Source: Phytopythium helicoides (taxonomy: Eukaryota; Oomycota; Peronosporomycetes; Pythiales; Pythiaceae). Taken from it: a stretch of DNA of 64,000 nucleotides. Each line of letters begins with the position of its first letter. Position 1 is the first letter of the stretch. The notes beneath the pieces were generated by a model that ran no database searches, was not told the DNA's origin, and worked only from the letters and a program-made list of their open reading frames with translations. Positions 11,505 through 22,672 of this stretch are shown one piece after another. The position numbers were made by a program, and so were the translations under genes. The stretch covers positions 310,001 to 374,000 of the forward strand of contig JANFNE010000031.1 in the NCBI GenBank assembly GCA_024867545.1. The letters are read 5' to 3'.

Positions 11505-14152
11505 GCCAGGTTTTGACAACCGCGGCTCGCGCTCAGGCATTGACCAGAATTGCTCACAACCGCTAGAGTCACGATGCAGCACGGGTGCGCACCGACGTCC
11601 TGTGCGAGCCAAAATCCACCAGCCTGTGCGCTCGAACGGACTGGGCTCCAAGATCTTGAATCTGGCACGAGCAAAATCTCGCGTGGACGTCATCGCGCAG
11701 CAAGTGCTCGATCATGACGACAATGGCATCTTTGAAGCTATTCGAGCTAACGACGATACAGAAGCGCTGCGCCTTATTGACACAAACCCAGAATATTTGC
11801 AGACACGCGACTCGGTGGGTGCAGCACCCATTCACATCGCATTTCTCTTTGGACACTACGAGCTTGGCAAACGAATTTTACTACGGGCTCGGCATCTGGC
11901 GACTCTAACGTACACATCCTTTGATCCAGAAAGCCCATCTGTATACGAAGGCGAAAACATCCTGCACATTGCGATCGTGCACCGGCAGTTTGAACTTGCA
12001 AATTGGCTCATTAAAGAGGTTCCAGGACTGCTCGCTACCGAAGCAACTGGAAAATTCTTTAGCCCAGGAAAACCCTGCTACTTCGGTGGTTATCCACTAT
12101 TGTTTGCTTTCGCGTCGAACCAGATCGATATTGCACGCAGCATTTTAAAGATTTCTGAAGGCGTGACCTCCAAGCAAGCTCCCTCGGATCGTCATGGCAG
12201 TGTTCGCTACGATAGCATCGTGGGGAAGGTCGAAGGCGCAGCTACAGAGCCTAAAACCTCCATCTTCACTTGCGACTCGCACGGCAACAACGCTCTGCAC
12301 CTTGCTGTGATTCACAACTTACCAGAAGTGTACAATTTTGCACTTAGATACGCAATGCGCGAGCTAGGTGGTGAAAGCAGCTGCATTGACACGAAGCGTA
12401 CACCTCGCAAATCTATCAGTGCCAACGAAACGAACGAGGATAAACATGAAACCCCTCGGGAGCATGACAAGGCGGAAGGTGAAAGTACAAATAGCCAGGC
12501 GTATACAATCCAGAGCTTGCACACCCTGAGGTACACAGCACCACTGAAGTTGACCCGATTCCTAAGCTACCATTATCTCCACTGGTTACACCAAAAGAAA
12601 GCGCCGACGCAAAAGAAAAGGTTAACGGAGAGGAGTCCGATGAAGAAGATGACGAGAGCCACCTTGCTTTATTTGCCTTCCTCAAAACTGCTAGTGACTC
12701 AGCATACCCACGCATGCTAGGTTTCCTGATGCAGCGTAATAAAGACGAGCTCACTCCTCTCTCGCTTGCGGCGGCAATTGGGAATGAAACTATGTTCCGT
12801 CATTTACTCAATCTGTCGGCTTCACTGGCATGGAGTTATGGCCCCATTCGGGCTGTCAATATCCCTATCCTAGACCTTAGAACAACCAATGATTCGCGAT
12901 GAACCTCGAGTGGAAGATGATGTTAGCGGGACATTGCTCGGTTTGCTTCGCGCCGGTGTGAGAATGCTACCTTACCCACTTGCTCCAAAGGGAACACAAT
13001 CATTCCCTACCGCACTGCAGTGTCTTTGCTCAGTCGATCGTGTTTCCAACATCGTCCCCGCTAAAATGTCTGCCAGGCAGGAAATTATCTCGCGCCGTCT
13101 CGAGATACTCAAACTGCTCGAAGTGAAGCAACTGCTTCACAAGAAATGGAAATACGTCGGTAAGCGTCGGTTCATGGCGCGTTTAATCGTGTATGCATGC
13201 TATCTCTTTCTACTTAACATCACTATGTTGTTTCGACACGACACATACACAAACGGGCATATGGCCAGCCGAGTGTTTTTGGGACTTGCCGAAGCGTGCT
13301 GCCTGGGAGTGACTGTGGTGAAGTTTACCAACGAGTGCAGTCAAATGATAATGCATTGGCGAGCATACTTGGCTGAAGCTGGAGCCGGAAGGCTCGACAA
13401 CATTTGTACAGTCTTGTCGGGCTCGTCTTTCATCATGTCAGTAATCATGAGGTCGGCTGGGTTTGAAGACGTCGAAGACGGACTCGTAGCGATAACTCTA
13501 ATCTTCTCGTGGTTCTACATGCTGTTTTTCCTCATGGGATTCCGCTCGACTGGTCCTTTTGTGATTATGATCCTTCGAATGATCGCCAACGACATTATCC
13601 GTTTCATGTTCGTGTACGGTGCTGTCATGCTGGGGTTTGCTCAAGCCGTGTATGTCATTCAGGATTCCCGGCTCGGGCTACGGGCTCTACTTCATCGCAT
13701 TCGAATGCTTGCGATCGCAGCATTCACGGGCGAGATCAACTACGACGACAACTACACAAGCGGGCGATGAACACATTTACTCAGCTTCTCATGCTTGCTT
13801 ACGTGCTTCTCGTCATGATCCTGCTAGTCAACTTGCTTATTGCCATGTATGTTGGCTCATTTGAGTCGTTCTTGAATGGTTTGATGCTAACATTTTGTAT
13901 CACCTCAGGATGGGAAATACGTACACGGAAGTTCTGCAGGAGGCCGAGCAAAGATGGGTTGCGGAGCGAGCCAATATTATGTCAACGATCGAGAATCAAT
14001 GCCCGTCAGAATGGAACGATATCATGCGCCACAAGTATGCGATCCCCCTCCAAGGACGCATGGGGATTCCTCTATTTTATCTTCAGGTCGAGATTGATGA
14101 GATGGAGACGTGGAAGAACTCAGGCAACCATGATACTTCCTCTACAGAATAG
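11505..14152 (+). CDS. Ankyrin-repeat TRPV-like cation channel
   Basis: The 5' end is uncertain. The frame is open from 11473 but has no ATG near its beginning, and a TATTTCAG acceptor just before 11505 suggests that the start codon lies in an upstream exon. Ankyrin repeats are visible (GAAPIHIAFLFGHYELGKRIL, GENILHIAIVHRQFELANWL), and the TRPV signature finger is present as GKFFSPGKPCYFGGYPLLFA. After a variable acidic loop come about six membrane helices (RFMARLIVYACYLFLLNITM to FTQLLMLAYVLLVMILLVNL), a pore segment near AAFTGEINYDD, and an LLIAMMGNTY segment like the TRPV S6 end. The last intron is 13847-13908 (GTATGT...CAG). Indels near 12508, 12879 and 13763 break the frame. A Ca2+/cation channel role in mechanical, osmotic or thermal sensing is inferred from the family. 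Confidence 0.7.
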
Positions 14153-14184
14153 TAAAGAGGGCTTTGAATGATTTGATATGTGCA

Positions 14185-15254
14185 TTAGGCTACTGGGGGA
14201 GACATCGGCTGCGATGGCATTGATGCGACTGTAGAATCAGTCCGGATAGGTAGCTTTACTGCATGCGAGCAGCTTTTCTTGTTCTTTGAATCAATATCCT
14301 CGGCGGCGGGAGGTAATGGAGATACTAGTGCAGACTCAGGTGTTTTCTCTTGGACAATTGTTGGCAGCTCGCTCGCCAGCTTCACTGCTGCAGTCGCGTT
14401 GTCGAGCTTAATGTTGAGAAGCTGATCTAGAAGGGTTTGTTGGGAGTTGAGTCGCTCTCTTAGCTGTCGATTTTGCCCTTCTAAGTTTTTAAGATGTGAT
14501 GCATAAGTTGGTGGTTGATGTTGTGCTTGTGAACTGGAGGATCTCATTTGTTGAACAGCATTGCGAATGCCTAGGTTCCTCGTGGTTTGCTCTTCTTCAC
14601 TCTCTTCGGGGATAGAAGGTGGGTAATCTGGCAAGCGTCGACCTTGGCTGAGTCGCTTCATGACGGATGAACGGAAGTCAACGTGAGCACTGGGAATTGA
14701 GGCTGAGTGTCTTACTTGAATCTGTAGCTTGCTTCGATTCACGCTTGCTTGCTGTAGTTGCTGGTACAAGTGCTGGGCACGCCGAATACTTTAGATACTT
14801 CTCTTCAAAACTCACAACAAATTAATAGGATGCTGCTAGTACGCACCTGGAGGTATGCACTCGCATCTTCTCGTCCGTGCTCGTGTCCGTCGAGCGTCTG
14901 CTCAATGTAGCATTCAGTCTGCGACGACCTCGACACCTTGACCGTAGTGTTTGTCGCCGCCACTTCCTTGGCCTGGAGCCGCTCGACCTCTGTCTGCAGC
15001 TCAATCTGTGCTGCCTCATGGTGGCGAATGATCCGAAGCAGTCCTCGAACATTGCTGTCGTGTTCCACGAGCTGTCGGTGGTGGATCTCCTGGCCGCCCT
15101 GGGCCTCCAACTGCGCCACTCGTCGCTGCAATGCTCGATTCTGACGCTCTAGCAGCCTTTGGTTGCTCTCCAGATAGTGCAAGCGCTGTCGGAGCCTCCA
15201 GTTCTCCTCTTTCACGTCCTCATTACCTCTGCTCGTGTCCATCGCGTCGTGCAT
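14185..15254 (-). CDS. Coiled-coil hypothetical protein
   Basis: Two exons, 15254-14847 and 14772-14185, join in frame across a 74-bp intron (GTGCGT...CCCAG) to give 331 residues. Residues about 15-100 form a Leu-zipper-like coiled coil (NWRLRQRLHYLESNQRLLER and onward). A second helical segment rich in Gln and Leu lies near residues 230-260 (LRERLNSQQTLLDQLLNIKL). The remainder is Ser/Pro/Glu-rich and probably disordered. It ends only 32 bp from the stop of the convergent TRPV-like gene. I do not recognise a family; a structural or scaffold role is the cautious guess. Confidence 0.75.
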
Positions 15255-15729
15255 GACGTCGGGACGCGAAACGACGCCAGCGACTGCTTCAACTTGCCAG
15301 CTACAAGGTTAGTGTTATCATCCTCATACAAACCCCAATATAATTGCGTTTTTGTTAGGAACCAACATATCAGTTTGCGGTGGCCAGCCGATCGAATAGC
15401 GGAGACCGACACCAAGCTCAGCACCAAGCGCGGCTCCAGCAGGTGCGTGGCGAGCGCTAGCGCAGCTCCAGCAGCTCCAGCGGTGGCTCCGGTGGCTCCA
15501 GCGGCACCAGATCGCCCATGGGCATTGCTGCTTCGAGTTTTGGGGGCTGGAGCGCCACGTGAGACTCGGAATTGAGAGTTCTAACTGCTGGAATGACTGG
15601 CAGAGATGCAGTCAACCGACGGACAACAAGGCCTGCCGGCGTTCCCGAAGCTGCCCAAGAGCGCTCGTACGTTGATACTGAGCGCGGCTTAATGACTGTT
15701 AGAGTGGATCGGCTGATGCTTGGGACGGA
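15255..15729. other. Divergent intergenic region
   Basis: About 475 bp between the coiled-coil gene and the NOPCHAP1-like gene. It includes a CCAGCAGCTCCAG-type low-complexity stretch at 15465-15510. The in-frame codons at 15709-15729 preceding the Met at 15730 are open back to a TTAG, so an upstream coding exon of the next gene may lie here, for example around the ATG at 15518. Confidence 0.35.
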
Positions 15730-16259
15730 ATGGCAGTGTTCTCGCGGCTGGAGTCGTTCCTGCCGGCCATGGCGGAGGAGAACAAGCGCCTGGAGGAGGC
15801 GGTGGCTGCAGGCCACGGCGACGAGCACAACATTGAGGTCGAGGAGGCTGCCGATAGCTCGGACTCGTCGGAAGAAGAGAGCGAAGATGAGGACGAGGAC
15901 GAGAACATGAAGGCCGGTGACGAGACGGCTGCCAAGAGCTCAATGAAGAAGAAGAAGCAGATTATCGAGATGGTGCGTTGCAATCCCTGCGCAAAATACC
16001 CTAGAGCTTTGCTGACAACTAGAGCGGCTGCAGAACTTTGCGCTCGGCGTCATGGAGGACGGCAATTCGTCCGGATCGGACTCGGACTCGAGCGACGAGG
16101 AGGAGGACGGCGACAAGGCCCTCCAGTCGGCTCTGAGCGCAGGCCAAGGCCAAGCAAAGCGACTCGGCCAAACACGAAGAGGCTGCGAACGACTCGTTCC
16201 ACCTCAAGCTGTCTCGACCGAGCCACAAGCCCAAGCCCGTCATCCAGGAGCTCAACTAG
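15730..16259 (+). CDS. NOPCHAP1/C12orf45-like (DUF4598) acidic nuclear protein
   Basis: Exon 1 is 15730-15972 and exon 2 is 16034-16259, with a 61-bp GTGCGT...GCAG intron. The N-terminal FSRLESFLPAMAEENKRLEE motif and the QIIEM|NFALGVMED junction match what I recall of the DUF4598 family. Its human member bridges NOP58 to the R2TP chaperone in box C/D snoRNP assembly. Two Ser/Asp/Glu-rich acidic runs follow each motif. One extra base near 16142 shifts the frame. With it removed the protein ends in a basic FHLKLSRPSHKPKPVIQEL tail at 16259; as sequenced the frame reads into 3' sequence. Family assignment rests on motif memory and is moderate. Confidence 0.6.
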
Positions 16260-16616
16260 ATCCATACACTCCAGTCTGCATGCCCATCGTGTCCATTTGC
16301 AATGCCGTGTCGTTCAATTACTACCCTTATCCGCCATGATATCAAACCGATTTGATCACCCGTCACCTCATACCATTAATACCATTCAAGGTCCCCCGCA
16401 ACTCCGCATATGACAATTTGTATACCTCGATACACCCGCTGCGAGCCAGAATCCGCAGCAGGCTCCGGGCCCAGTTTTTCGTGGGGCGGTGCGGGTCTTT
16501 GCAGCAGGGGGCCGCTGGGCTCGCGCTGCCGGCGGTGGTTCACATTCGCTCCCTCCCGTCGCCGCCTCCTTCGCCTCCGACTCGAGCCACGATGCTGTAC
16601 GCCTGTGACCAAGAAC
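16260..16616. other. Intergenic region
   Basis: About 350 bp between two plus-strand genes. The first third is AT-richer, with TCATACCATTAATACC-like sequence; the rest is GC-rich. ORFs here lack coding character. An upstream exon of the next gene could begin at the ATG at 16591. Confidence 0.35.
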
Positions 16617-16910
16617 ATGAGCAAGACGGCCAACTTCGTCATCTACAGCGGCCTGGTGGTGGGCTCGGCCACGCTCATGCACTTCGGCCTGCGCTTCTCT
16701 GGTGCGTAACGTTTGGGACCGCTTGACGGCACACGCGGCTCCGGGGGCGCATTTCTCATTCTGGTGGTGGTGGTGGATTGATAACTAGGCCCCGACAACG
16801 GAGGTGCCGCCCCTGGCGAGCCCAAGACCACGTCGGCCGAGTGGGCCGCGGCCACGGTCGAGTACGGCAAGGCGCAGAAGGCCAACCCGATCACCCACTT
16901 CAAGGACTAG
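16617..16910 (+). CDS. Small single-helix membrane protein (68 residues)
   Basis: Exon 1 is 16617-16701 and exon 2 is 16789-16910. The intron is 87 bp (GTGCGTAAC...ATAACTAG). The frame is intact from ATG to TAG. Residues about 6-28 form one hydrophobic helix (FVIYSGLVVGSATLMHFGLR). A polar, Gly/Pro-rich turn and a short helical tail ending THFKD follow. The size and layout resemble accessory subunits of mitochondrial inner-membrane complexes, but I cannot assign a family. The exon split and conserved frame argue for a real gene. Confidence 0.6.
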
Positions 16911-17009
16911 GCTCGCCCTCTCTGCGTAGCGTCGAGTTCCACCATTTAAGACTCCCAACACGTGGACTTCCCGTCTCGGCAGGGTGCATTAGCAGAGCTT
17001 CGATCCGTC

Positions 17010-17783
17010 CTACGACGCCCGCGCGGCGGCGTTCGCGGCGTCCCAGTCGTCCACCGCTTGCTGCAGCAGCCGGCGCTCGGCGTCGCGCTCGGCCGCCAGC
17101 AGCGCCGGGTCCTCGTCGCCGCCAAAGCCGTAGTAGTCGGGCTCGATGCCCTGCAGCATGTCCTGCTTGGAGCGCCGGCGCGCCTCGGGCTCGTCCTGCT
17201 GGAAGAGCTCGCGCACGCCCGGCAGGTTCTTGGCCGCGCCAAAGTACTTGTAGCCGCCGGCGCCGCGCACCTCGACGCCGTCCGCGTCGTAGGCCTGCGC
17301 CGGCTGCGAGCGCGCGTAGTCGGGCCCGCCGAGCTCCACGATGCGCCGCTCCCAGTGCCGCTTCTCGCGGATGCGCTTGTTGATCTCGTCGTTCAGGTCG
17401 CGGATCACGTGCTCGCCTGACCCGGCTGTCCATCGCATCGCATCGCAGCGCAGCGCATCCGCGGAGGCATTTAGCAGGTCATCTCCATACTCGCAATGGG
17501 TCAGATAGACACGCACCGTTCTGGATGTCGGCGACCTTCTTGGCGATCTCGCGGATGATCTGGCGGCGCCATCGCTCCGCCTCCTTCAGGCTCTCGCACT
17601 GGGACGCGAGGTACGGCCGCCGGCTGCCGCGCATCAGCGCCACCGACCTCGTCAGCATTTCCACCTCCCTGCTTGCGCCACCTCATCGGTACGAACGCAC
17701 TTTTTGAACGTGTCCGAGAAGTCCTGGCGCATGGACGTCCAGCGGTTCAGCAGCGACTGCGCCTTCTCCTCATTGCGCGCCAT
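17010..17783 (-). CDS. ISY1: Pre-mRNA-splicing factor ISY1
   Basis: Exons are 17783-17701, 17623-17517 and 17425-17010, giving 201 residues. The start MARNEEKAQSLLNRW, then RRPYLASQCESLKEAERWRR and QIIREIAKKVADIQN, are hallmarks of ISY1. So is RDLNDEINKRIREKRHWERR, which leads into IVELGGPDY. ISY1 is a component of the NineTeen/catalytic spliceosome complex and helps proofread the first splicing step. The first intron has two in-frame acceptors. The one at 17624 gives the usual spacing between the start and RRPYLAS. The one at 17669 would insert 15 residues that the family lacks, so I prefer 17624. The C-terminal half has the KYFGAAKNLPGV motif. Confidence 0.9.
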
Positions 17784-18105
17784 CTCCGCGCGCTTCCAGG
17801 CGCCTCCGCCCCCTCACAGCCGCCTCCAGGCAGCCTCCAGCAGCGCTCCACCGGTGGACTTCCTCCACCTACTCGTTGTAGCTCCTCGAGGAGGCCAAAG
17901 CGGCGCCTGCCTCGACTACCAGGTAGTCCCCGTCTCTCTTTTCGTCCAATCACATCATTTTATTACTCCCATCCAATCGCATCCATCATCCTCATCTATT
18001 TCCACCCAATCCAATCTCTTTAGATCACAATTTCATCCAATGAAAACGTAAAGGGACGTGTGCGGCTGCCGTCAGGTCACCCCAGTAGCGAAAAGTGCAT
18101 CGACC
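17784..18105. other. Divergent intergenic region between ISY1 and the SthA-like gene
   Basis: About 320 bp. The part from 17940 to 18050 is AT- and TCC-rich, with repeated TCCAATC and CATCCAAT motifs, and probably holds the promoter of the plus-strand gene. No gene is seen. Confidence 0.45.
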
Positions 18106-19934
18106 ATGTGGAGGGCGAGGCCTCGCGCGGTGGTGGCGCGCGCGCTGTCGACCGCCGCGCTGCGGCCGCAGGTGGCGGCGTACGACCTGGTGGTGGTGGG
18201 CAGCGGGCCGTCGGCCATCCAGTGCGCCATGGAGTCAGCCAAGAAGGGCAAGCGCGTGGCCGTCGTGGACCGGCGCGCGCGCGTGGGCGGCGTGTGCGTG
18301 CACACGGGCACCATCCCGTCCAAGACGTTCCGCGAGGCCGTGCTGCACCTGAGCGGCTACCGGCACCACGGCTTCTACGGCAAGAGCTACTCGATGAAGA
18401 ACATCACCATCGACGACATTCTCTACCGCGTGCAGCGGGTCGTCGCCAGTGAGGTCGACGTCATCAAGGCGCAGCTCAAGGCCGCGCGCGTTGACTACAT
18501 CGCCGGAACGGCCAACTTTGAAAACCCGCACGAGATATCCGTGTCGGTGCCGCCAGGCGACGAGGACGCAGGACAGGACGTCAATTACGAGGACGTGCTC
18601 GACAAACAGAACTCGAGAGTCGCCGCGCCAGCCAGGCTACGCGCGGACAAGTTCCTCATCGCGTGCGGAACGCGACCCGCGCACAACCCACTCGTGCCGG
18701 TCGACGGGAAGGTCATCATTGACAGCGACCAGATCCTCAGCGGACAGATCCACAAGCTCCCGCGCTCGCTCATCGTCGTCGGCGCCGGCGTCATTGGTAT
18801 CGAGTACGCCTCCATGGTCAACGTGCTGCCGGGACATTCAGTCACGGTCGTCGACGGCCGCCCCGAGGTGAGACGACTACTGCCTTCAGTGTTTGGCAAG
18901 CGGGAGGTGGAGCTGACGAGTGTGTGAATGGCAGATTTTGTCCTTCTGTGACTCGGAGATCATCAGCAACCTCATGTACGAGATGCGAAGCAAGGGTGCA
19001 CGTTTCTTGCTTGGCGAGACCATCAAGAGTGTCGAGGTAGGATTCTCGTGTGCTTGTGGAGGTGTTTGGCTCTACTAATTACCTTATTTCACCCAGACGA
19101 GCGAGCGTGGCGTCAAGGTGCACTTCAACAGTGGCAAGGTCGCCTCGGCCGACATGCTGCTGTATACGGTTGGTCGTCAGGTGAGCGCTGTTTGGCCACA
19201 AACAACAGTCGTGAGAAAGCTGAGCGCCTAGTGTTGTGTCGTCAATAGGCCAGTACGGACGGTCTCAATCTCGAGGCGGTCGGACTCTCGCGCAACCCAC
19301 GCGGTCTTCTGACGGTCAACAAGAATTACCAGACGGAGCAGCCCCATATGTACGCCAAGAATGGTGCTTGCTGGCTTGGTTTGATACAAACATGCTAACT
19401 CTCTGTCCCACTGTATACAGTTATGCTGCAGGTGACTGCATTGGGGCGCCGGCCTTAGCGTCCACAAGCATGGAGCAGGGCCGTCTCGCTGCGTGCCACA
19501 TGTGGGATGGCCCCGAGCAGCTCGAATCGACGAGCCAGCTTGAGAGCGGCAACTACCCGTACGGCATTTACACAATCCCGGAAATTTCGATGGTGGGCAA
19601 GACGGAACAGCAGCTGACGAAAGAGGGGATCAACTACGAGATCGGTATCGCCAAGTACTCGGAACTGGCGAAGGGCCAAATGACGGGTGCAATCGCGGGC
19701 GGTATGCTGAAAATCCTGTTCGACCCGGACACCCTCAAGCTGTACGGTGTACACGCCATAGGTGAAGGTGCGACTGAGATCATCCATATTGGCCAGGTTG
19801 CGATCGCCATGGGCTGTTCGCTCACCTACTTCCGCAACGCTGTGTTCAACTACCCGACGTTGGCGGAGGCTTACCGCGTGGCAGCCCTCAACGGCCTCGG
19901 TCGCCTCAGCATCGACTTCGACGACCGCGAATAA
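18106..19934 (+). CDS. Soluble pyridine nucleotide transhydrogenase (SthA/UdhA-like flavoprotein), probably mitochondrial
   Basis: Five exons join in frame: 18106-18867, 18935-19036, 19097-19180, 19249-19349 and 19421-19934, giving 520 residues. The fourth donor is GTACGC at 19350, which restores the HIYAAGDCIG motif. The basic Ala/Arg-rich first 22 residues look like a mitochondrial presequence. The FAD-binding loop is VVGSGPSAIQ and the NAD loop VVGAGVIGIEYASM. GVCVHTGTIPSKTFREAVLH replaces the redox CxxxxC of lipoamide dehydrogenases, with only one Cys, as in SthA. The reaction moves hydride between NADPH and NAD+. The C-terminal dimer domain (GVHAIGEGATEIIHIGQVAI) is complete. No indels are seen. 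Lipoamide dehydrogenase is excluded by the missing second Cys. Confidence 0.85.
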
Positions 19935-20039
19935 GTGGCCGTCGTGTCTATTTTCCAAATCGAATGAAAACAACACGACAACGTTTAGAGGGCGCCAATG
20001 CTACCCAGAGAATTTGTGCGTTTGACCTTCGATTTGAAC

Positions 20040-22517
20040 TCAACCGCATTGAACAAGCATCCAGAGAGGAAGCTCAGAGGAATTCACTACCGCTATACAT
20101 TCGAACTGTCTAGACTGCAGTCCTGTCCACTCCCTCACATCGTTTGGTCGATACGGCAAAATGGTGAAGTAGGTCTCTGTGGCACCATCGCGAATTCGGT
20201 ACACGTGTAGCTCAACTCCAATAGTTCGCAAGCGGAAAAGCGTCCACGGATCGCTCATCATGCATATGTTCATTAGCTGCACGACAGCTCGTGTGCCACC
20301 TGAACGATCGCTGATACTCACACTGTGTCGCCATCTAAAGCGAGTTGGCTCCAATCTCTCTTGGGTCGTGGAAGAGCTCTGTTCAGTGCAGGAATCACTG
20401 TGACTTTGAGGATAGATTTGCGATCTTGACCGCATAAAATTCCAAGTGAGGCCAGAGTGGCGATGGCGACTGTCAATGCCAACGATGTTGCTGACATGGA
20501 ACCGCACTGCGAGAGCCGTGATTGGCCAAAGTGTTCCTGCCGAGTGCGGTACAAGTATGGAATGGCCAAACAGCAACTCATAGTTGCAGCACTCAAAGCC
20601 AAACTTCCAGCTAATAACAGTTGAGACAAATTCTACTGCCAGCATGACTAAGATGGCAAGCGCAGTCATAACTTGGGACCACCCAATAGGCAATAGCAGC
20701 ATGTTAGTTGGGAGCCCTGGCTCGATTCTTAAGGCTGTAAAGGTTGCACCTGGATGTATCCCGCCGAGTTGAACGAGCGAAACATTTTTTGACGAACGAA
20801 ATCGCAGCGAGCGAAAGGGACCAAATATGGAGATCATTGATGCAAGACCAATAGCAAGGCCGCGGACTCCTCGGATACCCATGTGTGGGCGCCATCGGTT
20901 GTCTCGGGTTTGTAAAATGACCGGAATTTTAGCGATTAGCGCTAGAAACCAAACGTTGCGCATCTGCATGGTGCACATTCGGATAAACTCAAACTGGTTG
21001 ACTTTGCTGTAGTTATCTTTGATCGTAGTCCACATCGAGTCGAGCTTATACTCGATAAACCATGCGTCAACGAAGTATGCGGCGACATACAACATAATAG
21101 GGATGAGTGAGCCGTAGACTACAGTATGGAATGGGATCTTGACGATCGAAAGAAGGGTCAATCCAAGTCGATGACGCATGGATCTGCAGCTCACAGGCTG
21201 AACCGAATACGCCACGTAGAATAAACACCCAAGACGAGTCCATACGTAGATCTGCGCTGCTCCCCTGAGCCCTGCAGTCACGCCGTACCACTCGATTGCA
21301 GTTGTCGTAATGATACGTCGCTCGTAGCGGAAATCATCGACGAAAGCAGTAACGCACCTATTTTCTGAGCAGCTTCGACCGCGGGTCAGCACCACAATCT
21401 CTGCTGCTTCAAGGTTGTCCATAATTGCACGAGATAAAACAGAAGACGTAGCCGACGTTTCTTCAGAAACAAAAACTAATGTGTCCAAAGTCAGATTGGG
21501 ATACTGTTGCCGAAGATTGCGAAGTCGACTATTCATATGGTTGCGTGCAGAAATTTTCCTGAGAGATTGGTCATACGGATTAGCGCATTTCCAATTGATG
21601 AAGTGATCGCAAAATGGGTAGAGTTGAATGACGGACCTGCGCTTGGATGGCAGTCTGCAGATTTGGATTTCACTATCTTCAGTTGTTGCCATGTTTACTG
21701 GGCCAAATGACCGTAGGTAAAGTGCGTTCAGCCGCCAACGGTAATTCTGCACATTGAAAGGTAGTACATAGTGGTGGAGGCGATCTATCCAACGATATCG
21801 GGATGCGAACCATAAAGTTGACGTCGAGTTAGTCTGCTGGCTGGTGATTGCCACTTCGATCGCAGCTTCGAAGATACTATCTAGCATTTGAAACGTAGAG
21901 TAAATATTGATGGCCGCATACGGATCTCTAATTCTTGAGTCGGATCCACGCTCAAGTAGAAAATCAGGGAATCTGGGCACATCGTAGAGCTCTACAAACC
22001 CGCGCAATGCGATTGACGTTGAATCGAACCCATAATACCATGAAGGGATCTCAAGGATCGTTCTTTGACCATCTGACGCCGAGCAATTGCTTCTGTTGAC
22101 GTCGCTTTGCTTACTGGTGTAATCTTGGCTGCAAGAAATGTGGGCTACAGGATACGGTTCCGGGGAGAAGAATGTGACAGTGTCTGGGGCTGAGTGTTTC
22201 GAGTAGAAATCTGTGATGGCTTTGACACCAAGCCCCGAGCGTGGGATGTCAGAGGCCAAAAGCAGTAACGATACTAGGGATAGCACACAGCGAATCCATG
22301 AGAATGGAATAAAGCGGTGGATATCTATTCGCTCAAAGTTCTTGGACCAATCGCAACTGTTGGGATTGACCGAAAATTTGTGGTTCCGAGGGATCAATCT
22401 TCGTGCCATAGTTTGATTAAGCTGAATCGGATGGACCGACGCTGACCTCCTACGTTGGCGTTTGGGTTCTTCTTGTCGTTCGATCGACAGGGAGTCAAGA
22501 CACACTTGCGCAGCCAT
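20040..22517 (-). CDS. Large multi-pass membrane protein, paralogue A (intact)
   Basis: Single-exon ORF of 825 residues from an ATG. A basic cytosolic N-terminus of about 60 residues is followed by a membrane helix ending in DIPRSGLG. An ectodomain-like stretch of about 360 residues comes next, with the conserved motif SWYYGFDSTSIALRGF and paired Cys. About six further hydrophobic segments follow (AQIYVWTRLGCLFYVAY, HTVVYGSLIPIMLYVAAYF, MRNVWFLALIAKIPVI and others), then a cytosolic tail with MMSDPWTLFRLR and a C-terminal QCG. It is the downstream-most of five tandem copies, all on the minus strand. I know of no function. The layout suggests a receptor or transporter. The array is visibly more AT-rich than the flanking housekeeping genes. 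Confidence 0.8.
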   Translation of the reverse strand: MAAQVCLDSLSIERQEEPKRQRRRSASVHPIQLNQTMARRLIPRNHKFSVNPNSCDWSKNFERIDIHRFIPFSWIRCVLSLVSLLLLASDIPRSGLGVKAITDFYSKHSAPDTVTFFSPEPYPVAHISCSQDYTSKQSDVNRSNCSASDGQRTILEIPSWYYGFDSTSIALRGFVELYDVPRFPDFLLERGSDSRIRDPYAAINIYSTFQMLDSIFEAAIEVAITSQQTNSTSTLWFASRYRWIDRLHHYVLPFNVQNYRWRLNALYLRSFGPVNMATTEDSEIQICRLPSKRRSVIQLYPFCDHFINWKCANPYDQSLRKISARNHMNSRLRNLRQQYPNLTLDTLVFVSEETSATSSVLSRAIMDNLEAAEIVVLTRGRSCSENRCVTAFVDDFRYERRIITTTAIEWYGVTAGLRGAAQIYVWTRLGCLFYVAYSVQPVSCRSMRHRLGLTLLSIVKIPFHTVVYGSLIPIMLYVAAYFVDAWFIEYKLDSMWTTIKDNYSKVNQFEFIRMCTMQMRNVWFLALIAKIPVILQTRDNRWRPHMGIRGVRGLAIGLASMISIFGPFRSLRFRSSKNVSLVQLGGIHPGATFTALRIEPGLPTNMLLLPIGWSQVMTALAILVMLAVEFVSTVISWKFGFECCNYELLFGHSILVPHSAGTLWPITALAVRFHVSNIVGIDSRHRHSGLTWNFMRSRSQIYPQSHSDSCTEQSSSTTQERLEPTRFRWRHSVSISDRSGGTRAVVQLMNICMMSDPWTLFRLRTIGVELHVYRIRDGATETYFTILPYRPNDVREWTGLQSRQFECIAVVNSSELPLWMLVQCG

Positions 22518-22672
22518 TTGAATTGTGGAAAGCCGAGGAATGCGAGGCGAGGAAATCAGCGTCTACTCAGAAGGACCTATTTCAAGTGGGCTAAGAATAC
22601 AATGTGGCACTAATAAGAATACAATTTGGCGCTAACTGAGCAAAGCATTTTTGGCCCAGCTGGCCCACAAGA

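Noticed and set aside
17624..17668. Longer second exon of ISY1 (acceptor at 17669)
   Set aside because: It is in frame but inserts 15 residues before RRPYLAS that the family does not have.
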